The notes under the pieces were generated by a model. The model was given only the letters and a program-made list of their open reading frames with translations, made no database searches and was not told the DNA's origin. Source: Eremophila alpestris peregrina (taxonomy: Eukaryota; Chordata; Aves; Passeriformes; Alaudidae). From it: a stretch of 64,000 nt of DNA. The position numbers and the translations under genes were made by a program. The DNA lies in the NCBI GenBank assembly GCA_009792885.1, contig WMCF01000030.1, positions 9,274,111 to 9,338,110 on the forward strand, given 5' to 3'. Positions 24,808 to 38,311 of this stretch are shown in pieces (positions within the stretch are counted from its first letter, which is position 1; each line of letters begins with the position of its first letter).

Positions 24808-27800
24808 GTAAGTATTTGATAAGACTCAGGATTCACTGAACAGCAAAGGATAAGGGTATTTTTTCAGCCCTTTCTTGAGTGTCAACACAGATTCCAATTC
24901 TTTTAAAGTATTACTCAGACAGAGCATGCACCAAACACCCTGTACGCTGGCCAAAGGGGCAGTGATTTACAGCAGCTGCCTGCAGGAATGGAGCTCAGGA
25001 AGATATCCAGCTACACCATCAGCAGGACTGTATCTCCAGTGCCCACCCAAACACCACATTGCTTCTCTTTTTTTGTGAACAAATGTGAACACTCCTGCAG
25101 CTCTGAGCAGGTCAGGATGGTCCTGATCTTCAGTCTTCACGGTATTTGCTTGCTTACAACCATCGCTGAGGCTGGAAGCACCACTCGTAAGGCTGGGATC
25201 ATCTGAACTGCATGTGGCTCAACATGGACAAAAAGGACTCCAAAATGCAAAGAATTTGTGTCATAAGACGTAATTATAATGGGTGACAGGGAATACAGAG
25301 CCATTCATTTGCCCACTTCTGCTTCAAGCAGGGAAGCCTTGAGGAGACTCAAAGAAAGCACATGTAAAAGCAACCTCATTTGCCTGATGAATGGAATCAA
25401 AATGTCTGTTCCTTTGTCTGCTTATTTGGAGCCAGATTGAGAAACTGCACTTAGAGTTAAATCTATGTCTAAATACCTAAATACGCACTGTTATGAGTCA
25501 TAGTATTTATTGTTACTTTGCTCCAATCACCCTGCTAAAGCTGCATTCAAGCCTGCTTTAAAAGGGATCCACAAAGATAGCTAGAGGCCAGTTTAGGAAA
25601 AATTGCAAGACATTAATTCCTCATGGTAACTCATCCCAGAATACATGTGACCACCCTTTATCCCCTTGATTTTGCATTAATAGATAAATAGAAATTCTAC
25701 AAGTTAACAGAAAACTGAGTAGTATTACCATGAGTGGGGAAAAAAAGCTTCATGGGAGAAAACAGTGAGATGAATCACCAAGAATATAACAAGGTTATTT
25801 GTGAAAACCAAGGACATACGTATGCACTCTATTACACATTATTACTTCTAAATGCACCAAAATGCATTAAGCACTTTACAGAACAAGCTATGTACAAACT
25901 CTGCTCTTGTCAGTTTATAAATCTGGCTTCATAAACACTGAAACTATCCTCATCCCTTGTCAAGCAGCCATGCAACTGCTGGGATTTTCAGAAGCAATGA
26001 CTGAAATCTGCTTTCAGTTTTGAAGCTTGTTTTACACCAGACCTCAGGAGCAGAGCTGCACTCTGAAGTTTCAGAAAACTTCAGGAAAATATTCTGCAAA
26101 TATTCATAAATATATGTAAAAATATTTCACATTTGTCCATGTAAAATGAAACCTTGACTTAGCCTAGCCTTGCGCCCTTAGGAGAGGAACAGTGTTAGAC
26201 GAGATCAAACCTAAAAGTGTCACTAACACACAAGACTAACACACACAATGCAATGACAACCTATACAAGACAAGGTGAAAAAATGAAGAGAGTAATTTTA
26301 ACATGAATCTTCTACATTTTGCAGCTGAAGATCTTCATTTGAATTTGAAGGGTTTAAATCAAAGCCCTGCCTTGCAAAATGACATCAAAGGAGTTAAAGG
26401 AAATATAATTAACAAACAGGAACAGCTTGAAGATCTGAGCTATAACAACCCTATCTTGGGAGAATGTATGTTACCAAATTACACACAACTTGGGAGAAGT
26501 GAAAAACCTTGCCACTTCTTGTGACTTTTGGTGAAAGGGACACACTAATTGGCAAAGCTTCACACATTTAAGAAAATAGTTATTCATAGCCAATGTATGG
26601 TATTCATTTTAACACCAAAAGATGTAAAAAGTTTATTTAAAAGTGTAACTATTCCATCAGAAATCATACTGAATAAGTTAGGCTGATAAATGTGCTTTAC
26701 ACAGCATTTATTAAAAATTGTTGTGCATGATCTATAGAGCATTTGTATTTTACGATGGTTCATTTTCTCACTTTCCTGCAAGAGAAAGAATTTAAGAGAA
26801 CTTTAAAATAAGCAATAGATTAAAAAACCATCATCAGAAACAGGATAGTAAAGGAAAGGAATTCAGTGATACTTCTTCAGCTGGAATTTCAGGCATGAAT
26901 TCTACATAAAGGGCAAGTGATTTAAACAACTAGTACAAAATATATTAAGGTATAAGCAAACCCTGCTTAATATTACATGCTAGCTAAAGGAACAGCCATT
27001 CAATTTGCAGACACAGATAATAATTGTAAGGACTTCCTGGCAATATTATATTTGTCAAAAATAATATTTGCCAAACACTTTGAGGTTATGCTCAAGAGAG
27101 AAAAAATAAAAAACCAACCCAGCAGCTTGCTACTAATCAGATTTTCTCCCTGTGTGCATTTTAGTTACTCTTTATTTAAGGTAGGGCAGAAACACTCATC
27201 TCTTCACCTTTTTCATCTTGCTGAGAGAAAAGGAGTTGCAACAGCATCAAATCGTTTTGCTGCACAGCAACAATTACTGGGTATTCTCTGGCAACACCAT
27301 ACAAGAAAAGGAAAAAGCCACAGCCCGATGCCTCAGCTGGCCAGATGAAAAGGGCTGGCTCCTAGTAAAGGCATCTTTTCAAATTCAGCTGTACAGGCCT
27401 CAAAGCTGCTGAAAGACAACAAATCTGACAATCAGCCAAGTAATTTTTCCCATCACCTCACAGAAGATGACTAAAGGCCCCCATGACATATTTAAGGGCA
27501 CAAAAATAGTTCTTGTTTACCTGGATTTGAGAAAGCCTGCACGAACACAAATACATAATGAGATGACTGTGCAGAAAGGAAAAATGATACAAACTGGTGT
27601 AACACATGGCATTGAAAAAATTAAAGTCATACCACCATAGCAAGGGCCACAGTCTTGACTTCAGCCTAATTTAGAGACTAGTAGGCACTATGGCAGTTTT
27701 AACTTCTGGCCAGAAAAGCTGTTCTAATACTGACGGATTTAAATACTCTCTAATGATACATACTAATACTCTACTCATACATACTAATAGCTATTATGTA

Positions 27801-30800
27801 TACTCTCTGGAAAATATGTAATTCAGCATCACTGACAACAAACTACCCAAAATCCCAAAATCGTGCAGAAAGACTCAGTAACTGGAGACTCCCAAATTTC
27901 TAATATAAAGGAATGCTTTCAAGACTCCAGTGATATCAGAAAATAAAGATTTGCAAGGACCACTTCCAAAGCTATGAATCACCTGTAGTGGGACAACTAT
28001 TGTTCATTAGGGAACTCACAGCAGGGAGAATGTCTCCTCAAAAAATATAATTAGCCAGAAGGGAAATCATCAGCTGATCAGCATCCAAAAAGGACGAGAA
28101 CATCTCTTCTGTAAATAAATGTAAGCAACTCTCCTTGTTACAATCAAGTAACAAAAACATTTGACAGAGTAATGCACAACGTACAGAGAACTACAGAGTT
28201 TGCTCTTTTTACCCTTTTTCTCCTCTGTATTTCTGACAGAGGCTAATTCTGCCCTTTTGCAACATTTTTATCATCTTAAATTCCTAAAATATAGAATTCA
28301 ACATTGCTTCACATGGGCTGTGCATTCATGCAGGGAAAACCTTGACTAAAATGCAGATACATTCTGGAAGAAGACAAGTAAGGGGCAATAAAGCTCAAAA
28401 ATTTGCATTTAATTAGTCCATTCTCCTATGGCCTTAGACTGAATTTCAGATTTACATACCTAAATCAGACCTCGTGAATACATGCAAAAAAAAAATTAGA
28501 AAAAAACCCACAAATATTTATACAGAAATTCATATCATCAGTCCTCAATAACTCTGAGAACAAAGCTCATCTTTAGCAACTTCGTTTCTTCCAGCCACAG
28601 CATCCAACTGTGGGCTCCCTCAGCCACAAGGAAACAAAGCTGCCCAGAATGATGCAAGATCCTTGCCCAAAAGATGAAACTGCATGTCCTGAATCACAAC
28701 TGAGCAGGAGCTCACTTTCTGCTGAAGGAGGACTGTGAACTGCCTCTGCAAAGCCCAGTGGCTTTAAATCCAAAACTACCAGCTCTTGCTGAGAGCTGGA
28801 TTGATTCACACACTTGTGTGACATTGTCGTTTCCACTCCTGGAAAACGTAACCTTGTGTCCATCGGGTACAACTGGAAGCGAGGGGTGCAATTCTCAGCT
28901 GCTCACAGCCCTGTGTCACAGCTGGCAGCCACCTCCCGTGCTCCTCCAACAGTCAGCTCAGGTAATTCAGCTTCTGAGGGGACAAGGACAGGGGCCAGCA
29001 GCTCCCCTGCTCCTGAGCTGAAGGGAGGTGTTAGAATGTGCTGCCTGCCACCCAAATAATGCTGAGAGCTACGCACCTCCATCTCCCCAGTGAAAACCCA
29101 ACACTGAGAGATGAACCTGATCTCGAGACCTGAACATGGTGCACCCCTCACTGCAGGGGCAGCCCCTGAGGCTCACATGTGCTCCTCAGGGCTTGAACAA
29201 AACCCCCTGCCATTGCTGCCGCCTCTACTTGTGCCAGACACTGCAGCCACCACAAGGAATAAGAGATTCAGCAGCTACAACTCTGAAAGACGTGCACCCT
29301 CCAGTTAAAAGCCAAGCCATGTACTTCCTCTCCTGCCACCTGCTCTTACCATCTGTCCAGATGTGCTCAGAGGCCAGAATAGGCTGAGAACTTGACAACA
29401 AAACTCTCATAAAGGAGACCACAGAAATAGGCATCTGGGAGAGGAAGCAACCAGCTAATCAGGGGGTTCCTCATTTACTTTTAGAGATCTCTGCTTGCAA
29501 ACAAGAAAACCTCTAACATTCTACCACAAGTTCCTCAGTGCCATTCTCTGCAGTAAAATAAACAGCTCATTTTTATTTAAGATAACTTTCATAGAAATTG
29601 GGAATATTTCCAACATTCAATAAGTGCAGCAACAAAAGCTGACATTTAAAGGGATACATAATAACAGTATGCAAATATTAATGACAGCTTGCAGTGATAC
29701 AGGACAAGAACAATTTACCACAGAAGAAAAAAAAAAAATTAAGGCCACAGTACCAATTAAAGGATATTTTATCCAGAGGGTCGCTGGAATGTGAGACAAT
29801 TTGCCAAGGGAAATGGAGGGTGTGGCCTCTGCACAAAGCTGGACTCCACATCTGTTTCAAGAGCTGGGACATATTTCAGCAAGAACAGGACCAGGCTGCA
29901 AGTACCTGTGGTTTTCTTCCAGCACAATTTGTTTATGGGTTTGCTTTGGTTTCATACAGATAGCTCTGCATACTGTGCTCATCCAAAACCCCCACCTGGA
30001 AAGCAGAAAAACATTTCCAGGTTTTTAAGCAAGTTTAATCAAAAAATGATCGTCAGATTCTTTTCCACAGCTTGTGTTTAAACGAAGTGCTTTGCAAGCC
30101 TCAGGATATTTATTAATAGGGCCAGACTGGAAAAAATACAGTAATCACACAAATGAGAATTTCAGCCAGCAAGGATACTGAATCCATATGCCAAGTCACA
30201 TATAGATGAGTATAAAAGGACCTTTTACAAACTAACAGGAAAAAGGGAAAAATAGTCATCATTAAACACTATTTAAGTCTCTACATCAAATGTGACACCC
30301 CAAACAACACAAGTGACTTTGTAAATACTTAAAACTTTGCAAATATTATACCCTTATCAATATCATAAGAAAACAACAGCAAGTTTCAGGAGATAAGACA
30401 CACAGGCCAAAGTCTGGGTGCTATAGGTATACTTAAGCATAAAAGACGCTTGATTTCAAAGAAATTGATCATCTACAGTAAACAAAAACAGTGAAGACTG
30501 GCTCCAATCTACTATAATTACATAAAATTGTAGTAGTTATAAAATCATAGGATCACCTATCTTCATGGCAGCACAGCAAAAGTGACCAATAATCAGATTA
30601 ATACAAACTAATGCACAGAAGTATGAGAAATTATTTTGAAGTAAACAATTAAATTGTATTATGACATATCAACAGCCTCGAGTATAATTTCCACAGCTTC
30701 AATCACCTGCTTCAAAAATGTAAAGCATCCAAGTATGAAATAACAGCAGACTATCCTGCAGGTAGTTAAGATCAGCACTTACTCATCCTGCATACCTGAG

Positions 30801-32296
30801 GGCACCACAGCCTAAAAAGCCAAACTTTACTTAGGTTGCCCTTAGCAACTGAATACTAAATACAGTCTATTTAAGTACTGCTGTAACATTCAATTTTCCA
30901 TCAGCAATTCATAATGTTTTTTTATTTAGTAGAGGATATATTCAGAATATCCTTTTAAATGTGAACTATCAACAACACTTAGACAGTAAGCACTAGAAAG
31001 TAAAAACATGACTTTTCTTTTTGAATCAGCCATGCCTGATAAGATCCAGGTATCTCCCAAGGGAGCACTAAGATTTGACACCCCTTTAGAGGAACTTAAT
31101 GTGAACCATGTGGACTTGTCAGCCAAGGCATGCTACAGAAAGGCTGACAGATTCTTTTTGTAAGCAATACAATGCATGCAGACCTCCTTTATTCCCTAGA
31201 CAAGAAAAAGCCATTTCACTCCATAGAGTGCAATGTCTTTCTATATTCTCAAATGTCACAGAAAGGCAGCAATAGTGTGGAATTTGAACTCTGAGTACAT
31301 CTTTCCCGAGTTACTAAGAGTTCAGCTGTATTTCTACTGCAGGTAGAGGTATTCCATTAGAATGAGAGCAGCAAACACACCTGGCACAGAAATGCTACTT
31401 GGTGAACAACAGAGGTACTTAGCAGACAAATGAAAGAAGTTAAAAAAACCCTGGTTACATGATGACATGTGAACCAGAGTATTCTGTAGCTGTCATTTTC
31501 ATTCGCGATTTAAATTCTAAATATATATGAAGTTTTGAAGAGCTATAGCCAGCAAAACTACTTTACTATATATAAGTCTACAGATACAAATCTCTTGAGT
31601 AAGTAAATCTCCTTCCTCACAGTTCTACACAGACATTTGTGCATAAAAGGTAACCAATTTACAATTGAAGATAAATAAAAGTAGAACCAATATCTAAATA
31701 TATCTGTGGCCTCAATCATCTTCCATTTACTTCACTCTTCAAGCTGAAAGAAGTGTGAAGACACATCAGGAAATTTCAAAAAGCTTCTGGAAAACAGAAC
31801 TGAAATACAAACCATCAGCTTGTGTGGGGAATATTGACTAGGTGGAGTTCAACATTTTTACTTCAGGGTAGTTCTGCATTCACACCTGAACAGTCTCTAA
31901 AGGCTAGCATGTGTTTCCACACACAGGTTCTTTTAGAATGAGAAGTATTTCCACAGGGGAAGAAAAAAAAAATTTAGAAGGACCAGAGAAAAGCCTTGCT
32001 CAAAAATCACCAAAAAAGGACATAACAGAGACTGAAATCCTCATCTTGCACTTCATCTACATGGCTAACCTTCATTCCAGGCACAGGTTGCTGATTTTAG
32101 CCACACATGACCTTGCTGCCCAGGCAGACCTGAGCCCAAAACCTCATCCTGAAGCTTTGGAAAGGACTAGTGCTGGTTGATTCAATCTTCTCCTGGATAA
32201 GCAGTATCAGCATAAACCTTCCTGGGGAAGCACAGCACCACATCTGAGCTTAATGCTGTGTGCCCCTCTGAAGAGAAACCCTGAAGATACACTCAC

Positions 32297-32467
32297 CTGG
32301 GAGTTTTATTAAACAGCATCTTTTAAGTGCATTACAATAACTGTAATTGCTCTGCAGGGCATTATGCTAGACACAAACTGAATAAAGGGAAGCTTTACCT
32401 CCTGCTGTCTAAACACAGAGTGGCCACTTTCTCCATGCTTTAGGTCACTTCTATTCCTACACAATAT
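32297..32467 (-). other. Candidate exon region with nested splice sites
   Basis: On the minus strand a good acceptor (TTAGTCTGCTCCCAG) precedes 32467. Twenty-three open codons (beginning ILCRNRSDLK) lead to a moderate donor, GTAAAG, after 32399, giving a 69-nt phase-0/phase-0 segment. Twenty-one nt further on, a second strong acceptor (TTCCCTTTATTCAG) precedes 32377, and an 81-nt segment ends at a very good donor, CCCAG|GTGAGT, at 32297. The 81-nt segment is not open in any frame up to its donor. In the frame continuing from the 69-nt segment it meets TAA, immediately overlapped by AATAAA. It could therefore be alternative splice forms, a short terminal exon with early polyadenylation, or coincidence. 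It lies on the same strand as the CpG-island gene. Confidence 0.2.
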
Positions 32468-35400
32468 CTGGGAGCAGACTAATAAAACCACATCAGCGTG
32501 GCTCTGCACCTAACCTAGCAAGTCCTGCACAAGTCAACCTGCATCAGTCCCCCATCTTTCTCCTGCACATGTGAGGAAGAACACTGATATCCACATGTCA
32601 GTGAAGAGCTTCCGGAATACACGAGGTGCTCAACAGGCGTAAAAAAATAGAATCTGACCAGAATGCAAACCTACTTCCTGTAACTTTTTAAAATCCTGTG
32701 ACACACACGAGCCCCCTGCTTCCCTGCTTTCCAGCTCTTTGGTGTTAACTCACAGCCACTTTGCACAGCAGATAAAAAACAGCTGGACACACTTCAGATT
32801 CCATCAATCCAAATCAAAGCTTGCCCTTGGTGTTCATACTGAGCGACAAAGAGTGCTCACTTCCTATATTTATATATGCTCTTTAGAGATTAGCAATAGA
32901 AGTACTTTCAAATGTTGCAGCAGTGTAAGCATGAGTCACCACTGCCACTGGGAATTTCACCCAAATGAAGAATGAAGCATTGGGCTCAACAATCATCAGA
33001 AATCATATTCCTCCTTCCAGAAAATCCAACATGCATGGTGAGCATAAGTCCTTGACAAGTAAAATCCAAGAATCAGATGCCAGAAATATGACATTTAACT
33101 ACTCCTCTACTGCTAATTGCCTCTTCTGTAGCTTGCTTATTTGGTGAATTTGATCGTTTTCTTCAAAACTTCCTAATTTGAAAACAATACCAACAGAGCA
33201 ATTAAACTCCCTGAACACGTTAACTCTGCTTGTGAGTATTCAGGATAGGAGAAAATAAGCAGCTACCATTTGTGGAGTAGAGATGTTTAAGATTTTTTTG
33301 GTGGGCAGGAACTTTCTCTCCAGCCCACAGCCTGCCCTTAACTTCACCAAACCTAAGTACAAAAATACATTATGATTGATCTGGCTACAGACCGGCCCAG
33401 CCTGGGGTTTGTTGTTTCTTGCTGGCAAGCCTGTTGGGAAGAGACAGAAACCAGTGAAATGGCCTAAGTGAAGGCAGCACACTTACTAGTCCAGTAAGAT
33501 AAATTACTTGTAGGATTTCCTACAATTATGGTTACAAATGTGGTCTGCTTGTGGCATGTAAGTTTGTTGTTAAAATCCGTAAGTGGCTGAAGGCTCAAGT
33601 CATGAGGCAGCGTGTCCTGAAATCAGAAATGCAATTGTCTTTAAAAGTGGATTCTTGCAAAAGACAAGCAAGCCCACAGGAGGATGTCAGTGCTTGGGTC
33701 CTCCTCACAAGGAGATTTTTACAGTTCAGTTAAGAGTTTGACACTGTCACCACCAATCTCACTACTCCATCTTGAGTTATTCTAATACCTAATTCTTATG
33801 AGGTACAATTAACATTACTACAACTGGAGGAAAATATCTATTATCCTCTTTTTACTCCCTCTGTGCTCCAGAAAGCAGAAGGCTTGCAAGTGTCATAGTT
33901 TCCAATGCAAACTGTTTCTTTTGTTTTCTCCATCCTTCCATGCAGACTCACGAATTTAAGACACGAAAGTGAGTAGCAAGTGTGCCCATCACTCCAGCAC
34001 GGGGTCAGCTGGGCACAGGCTGAGCAAACACTGAATACAATGCCCCAGACACTGCTGGAGGCTGGGAAAAAAACCCTTCTTCCCTCAAAATACTCTCCAA
34101 TGTCTGAATTTGACGTGACCTCATTCAGAAGCTTAAACCAACTTGAAGTTGTGTTGTCTAGGGACTTGCACATCCCTTCCACTCTGGATGCCAGAACACT
34201 CAATTTTTGGCCACAAGAAAGTCTCATATCTTCTCCTCAGATGAATTCCCCTAGGTACCTCTCAAGTCATGGCAGCCACTTCCAAATCTCAGCTCCTCCC
34301 CATTTTCTCATATTCCCTGGCGAAAGACAGCCAGAGTTTCCTCATCAGGGTAAAATGTCCTTTCCCTTGAGGGAAATCCTTTCTGGTAAATGTTTCAAGA
34401 CAAAACAAGATTAAAGATTAAAATGCCTATATCCAAACCAGATCATTCTCCAAGCTTCCTGCTTTGAACCACTCAGGGGCCGGTTGATTGGGCAAGAGCT
34501 GAGGCTGTTTTGAGTCTTTTTGTTACATAAAAAAACTCCACATCTCAAGTAACCCGTGGATCTCTCTGGTGTTTTAGATAAAATACATGAAAAGCAGCTT
34601 TTTAGTTCCCCCATAAAGCTACTAAAGTGTGGGGGAAAAAAAATAATTAAGAAACAAACAGAAAGAAATCCCAAGTCAGGAAGGTGACCATCCCTTTTAA
34701 CAAAACTATATGAAAACTGCTCCTGGAACATCTGGAGATTTTAGTATCAGATACAAACACCACAGTACCAAAACCAGCTTTTAACTCAGAGTAATTCAGC
34801 CAGATAATTTGCGGGCAAATAAAACTAACCCATGTCTAAAATTGAAGGGTACAGTTTGGCCAGGCAACATACACCAAGAATAAGATATTATTTACCTTTC
34901 TGCAAGTTTTAATAAAAATGTCATATAAACATACAAGAAAGGGAGGTCTTTGGACTAGTGAAAAGATATTAGGAGGGAAAAAAAATTGTTCATGTTATCT
35001 AATCCAACTATAACTGTCTCTCAATCTGCATTTTGGTTTGTTTTTCCTGTTTGTTTTTTTTACACCTACTCCCTCAATAATATATTTTTGTTCATTTTCA
35101 ACTGGCTAGTTTATTTTCATTTACTTTTCACTGAAAACAATGTTTCAGCTTATTAAAATTACCTCTTTGCCAAGTGGAGTTTTTTTGTAAGTCAACACCA
35201 ATGCAGAGTTCAAAATGAACCGTGTCATGATTATCAGTCATCCCACTCTCACTTAACAGACACACAGGATCCAGTGTGCTATAGGTGATGTGATCATACC
35301 CACTGACATAACAGTCTTAAGCTATTAAGTCTGTGTTTGCATAAGCTGCACTTGCAAACACACCAGGAAGCCTCAGAATCACAGTGTCATCCCTGTTGAT

Positions 35401-37146
35401 TTATGGCCACATTATTGTGTTGCACTGGCTGTGGAGCACATTGCAGAGCTCAGGGGCTGGTGCAGTGGATCAAATGTCCAAACAACACAAACTTTCCAAC
35501 TTTAACTGACTGACTATAGCTTGGTCCTGAGGCTCAAATACCCTCCAAGTTCTGGGAAGCACTAGGAGCACATTCCCCAGTTCAGCACCACCTGAACAAA
35601 TGCTGCTTCCCATGCTTCATACCCCAAGACATGAAGTAAAAGACACAACTGGGGAAGACTGGGAGACTTCCTTCAAAAGCATACTGCTGATTGGAATGAA
35701 GATGCTACTGCAGATGCTTCCTTTTATGAAAAGCATGAAACTTTAATTATCAGTCCTGAAAATCGGAAGAGAAGCTCACCACAGAAATCACTGTAATTTC
35801 TTCTGCCAATAAATTAATTGCTATTAAATGCTATAGCACTGCATAATTTTTATATCACAGTTATCAAAACAATCCAAGAACTTGATTTGTATTTACACCA
35901 CGCAATTACTTAATGAGAACGGTACTTTGCTACATTTAAGTGGTAATTACTAAGGAAGGTCTCAATACAAGAAAGCTCTACAGTCTTAGCTCATCATCAA
36001 GTCAACAAGCTTTTCTTCTCACCTAGGTTTTTCACAGACTCCATGTTAAGCCTATGCATGGATAATGCACAACATCCAGACCCCTATTCTCCAGGCAAAA
36101 CAGTAATAACAACAAATGTCATGCATCTCCAAGATACAGTAACATGTGTTACTTCTTCATCATTGAAATATATCCTAAAATAGTAAAAAATATATTGAAG
36201 TTTCATTCTTAGGAGTGCAGTTTTCCTTCTGCTGCAATGTGCAGCAATCAAAGAGCAGGGGTTTTGCCAAAGGGGCAATGGTCACCCGGTATGGCTGGCC
36301 ATCCTTCTTCTCTTGCATGCCTGCTGTCCTGAACTCGAGGCACTACCTGCTGCTGGCTCTGGGCATAAAACAGGACTGATACCCAACTGACAGAAACAAC
36401 GTGTTTGCAGCTAGTAGTTAATGGTAGACTGACAAGCACAATCACAGGAAGTAATAAAAGTTTCATGGCTCTAGCATGTGACGTGACTGGCAGTGGTCTC
36501 CATGCATCCAAGTACTCAAGGCACCATCACCCTGTTGAAAGAAGTGGTTCCAATTTGTTTGATGTATGATAACTAGACTCCAGGTGAAATCACTATCACT
36601 ACTCATACACAGTACCAGAAGTATTTGTTCCTATTAATTATTTTAGCTGACTTACCATTACCTGCAAAAACTCTCGTATTATTACAGCAGCTGAATGCAC
36701 TAACACCTACAGTTGAGTGGGTATAAGAATATGTATAGAGACAGACATTAAACCCTGCTGCCCAAAAAAACCTAAGTAGTCTCTTCCAAATTGTTTACAC
36801 AACGTTAAAAGAAAAAAAAGTGTATAAAGAAAAGTTTAATTTCATGTCCAATACTGAAAGAATCGAAGTGAAGCAAGTGAAAACAAAGCACACCGCAGTG
36901 TTTCCCGAAATTGATACTCTTAGAAATCCATCAACCCACCCCGCCAATCCAGCGTCCGTGCTCTCAGGACCAGTGAAGCAAGCCTGCTCCGACTGACAAT
37001 TCCCACACAACTTTAACAACAGCAATAAATTATTCATCACTGACATGGGTGCAAACGAGAGCGGCACCAGCCCTCGCATGCTATTACTCGTGCTGGAGTT
37101 TATTTATGACTTCAGGAGAGGAGGCAGCTGGTTGTTTTTACGCGGC

Positions 37147-37161
37147 TTTTTTTTTTTTTTT
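37147..37161 (+). repeat. Poly(T) tract at the left shore of the CpG island
   Basis: Fifteen T residues followed by CCCC sit about 100 bp left of the CpG island. In the minus-strand transcript this is an A-tract shortly downstream of the first splice donor. Tracts like this at island edges are compatible with nucleosome exclusion, but no specific function can be assigned. Confidence 0.75.
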
Positions 37162-37260
37162 CCCCTGCCGGAGCAAACGAGAAAATGCTCCTAATAAGGC
37201 TGGTGGAAGTGCAGCGTCTTCTCAACAGCACCAGCTCTCGTGAAGGAAATTAAATAAAGT

Positions 37261-38300
37261 ATGGAGTTATTATCTGAACGACGGCGGGAGCGGAGCAGGA
37301 GCCAGCCCCCGAGAGCACTGTCGGTGCAGGGCTCAGCCCCAGCCCGCGGAGGACAGACGGGGCCGGGCACGGGGCTCCCGCGGTGCCCCGAGCTCCCCCA
37401 GCGGGAGCGCCCCGCTGCCCGCGGGAGCGGCTGCACCGCCACCGCATCGCCCTCTCCTTCGTTAATTAGAAATATAAATATTTTTGTGTCATCTCCAGCA
37501 AAGCGCGACACTCCAGGTAGGAAAGCGGGGGAAAGCCTCCAACTCGGCGCCCTGCCTGCAGGCTGCGCGCATCGAGTCCCCGCCGGGGCAGGACTGCAGC
37601 CACCTCCCCCGGCCCCGCGGTTCCACGCCCGTGCGGACGGACAGAGGGACGCTCCCACCGCCCCGGGGCACACGTGGGCGCCCCGGCCCCGCGCAGCCCC
37701 CTCCCGCCGCGGCACTCACCGCGTAGCGCAGCGCCGGCCTCTCGCTGAACACCGAGTCCCCCATGGGCGCGAACGGGCGGCCGGAGGCGCCGCTCCCTCC
37801 GCTCGGCGCGGCGGTGGCGCTGGGCACCCACCCACCCTGACCTGCCGGCCGCCGCAGCGCTGGGCTCCCGCCCGGCAGCCTCCGCTCCCCGGCAGCCTCC
37901 GGTCCCGCCGCCCCTCCTCGTAACTCCCGCCCGCAGCCCGCCCCCGGCTGTCCCCACCCCGCCGCGGGAGCCGGCAGCCCCTCGGCAGCGGCAGGAGGCG
38001 GCTCCCGGCGCCGCCGGAGGGGCGGCGGTTTCGGTTCTCCCGCCCAGCGCCGGTGCCTCCCCGCGGCGCTCAGCCCGCCGCACCTGCCAGCCCTCCCCGG
38101 AGGGGCGGCTCCGCTCCCGGCTCTGGCCGTCCCGGGCCACCCCGACACCGGCCCGGGGCCCGCCGGGCGGAGCGCTCCGTGCAGGCGCTGTCCCGAGCCC
38201 CGGCAGCGGCGGCTGCAGCCGTCCCGTCCCGCAGCCCCGGGGCTAACATCGGACCGGCCCCTGGCAGCACCTCGGGGCCAGGAACTTGGTCCTGCAGGCG
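37261..38300. promoter_or_regulatory. CpG island promoter, probably bidirectional
   Basis: Composition changes abruptly from AT-rich flanks to dense CG/GC sequence between about 37.26 and 38.30 kb. CpG dinucleotides are frequent here and rare almost everywhere else in the window. GC-box-like stretches (CCCGCCC, CCGCCCCC) lie around 37.92-37.97 kb, and a CACGTG E-box lies at 37671-37676, just inside the putative first intron of the minus-strand gene. No convincing TATA box was seen, which is usual for island promoters with dispersed initiation. The minus-strand first exon sits in the left-centre of the island, so its start site should lie to the right, between about 37.8 and 38.2 kb. A plus-strand donor-like site at 38311 hints at divergent transcription. 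Long ORFs cross the island on both strands, but they reflect low stop-codon density in GC-rich DNA. Confidence 0.85.
37720..37764 (-). CDS. Probable first coding exon of an unrecognised minus-strand gene (partial)
   Basis: On the minus strand, inside the CpG island, an ATG at 37764-37762 opens 15 codons reading MGDSVFSERPALRYA. The last codon (GCG) is followed directly by GTGAGTGCC, a consensus 5' splice site, so the exon ends in phase 0 at 37720. The start context has G at +4 but C at -3, so it is only moderate. The frame stays open upstream to about 38148, but that extension is almost all Gly/Ala/Pro/Arg from GC-rich DNA and is better read as 5' UTR. The 15 residues have balanced composition, unlike the surrounding translations. 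I do not recognise the family. The transcript would run leftward through tens of kilobases of intron, so the rest of the protein lies largely or wholly outside the window. The exon call is fairly secure from island, ATG and donor together; function is unknown. Confidence 0.55.
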
Positions 38301-38301
38301 A

Positions 38302-38311
38302 GAACCTAAAG
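38302..38311 (+). other. Plus-strand splice-donor-like site at the right edge of the CpG island
   Basis: GAACCTAAAG|GTGAAG lies where the CpG island gives way to AT-rich sequence. AAAG|GTGAAG is a usable though not perfect 5' splice site. Together with the strong acceptor at 39430 and the AATAAA at 39583, it outlines a possible two-exon divergent transcript initiating within the island. No conserved coding sequence is visible in the would-be first exon, so a non-coding product is more likely. Confidence 0.2.

Larger units (their letters stand above)
1..37719 (-). other. Presumed first intron(s) of the minus-strand gene; no recognised gene
   Basis: This whole stretch lies downstream of the splice donor at 37719 in the direction of the minus-strand gene. 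It is AT-rich with scattered moderately GC-rich patches (about 3.4, 6.8-7.2, 11.3-12.1, 22.0 and 28.8-29.3 kb), where ORFs of 60-206 codons occur on both strands. None of those translations resembles a protein family I can name with confidence. No tRNA, rRNA or intact transposon was seen. Separately listed inside it are the minisatellite at 6.9 kb, the G-quadruplex motif at 17.56 kb, poly(A) tracts near 17.9 and 18.1 kb, a weak Kunitz-like patch at 22.0 kb and exon-like segments at 49-110, 23992-24081, 24654-24807 and 32297-32467. Whether it is one intron or several cannot be decided without transcript data. Confidence 0.45.

Noticed and set aside
37261..38148. Long ORFs of 174-224 codons on both strands across the CpG island
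   Set aside because: They are Ala/Gly/Pro/Arg-rich in every frame, as expected for GC-rich DNA with few stop codons. Only the 15 codons just before the GTGAGT donor have balanced composition.
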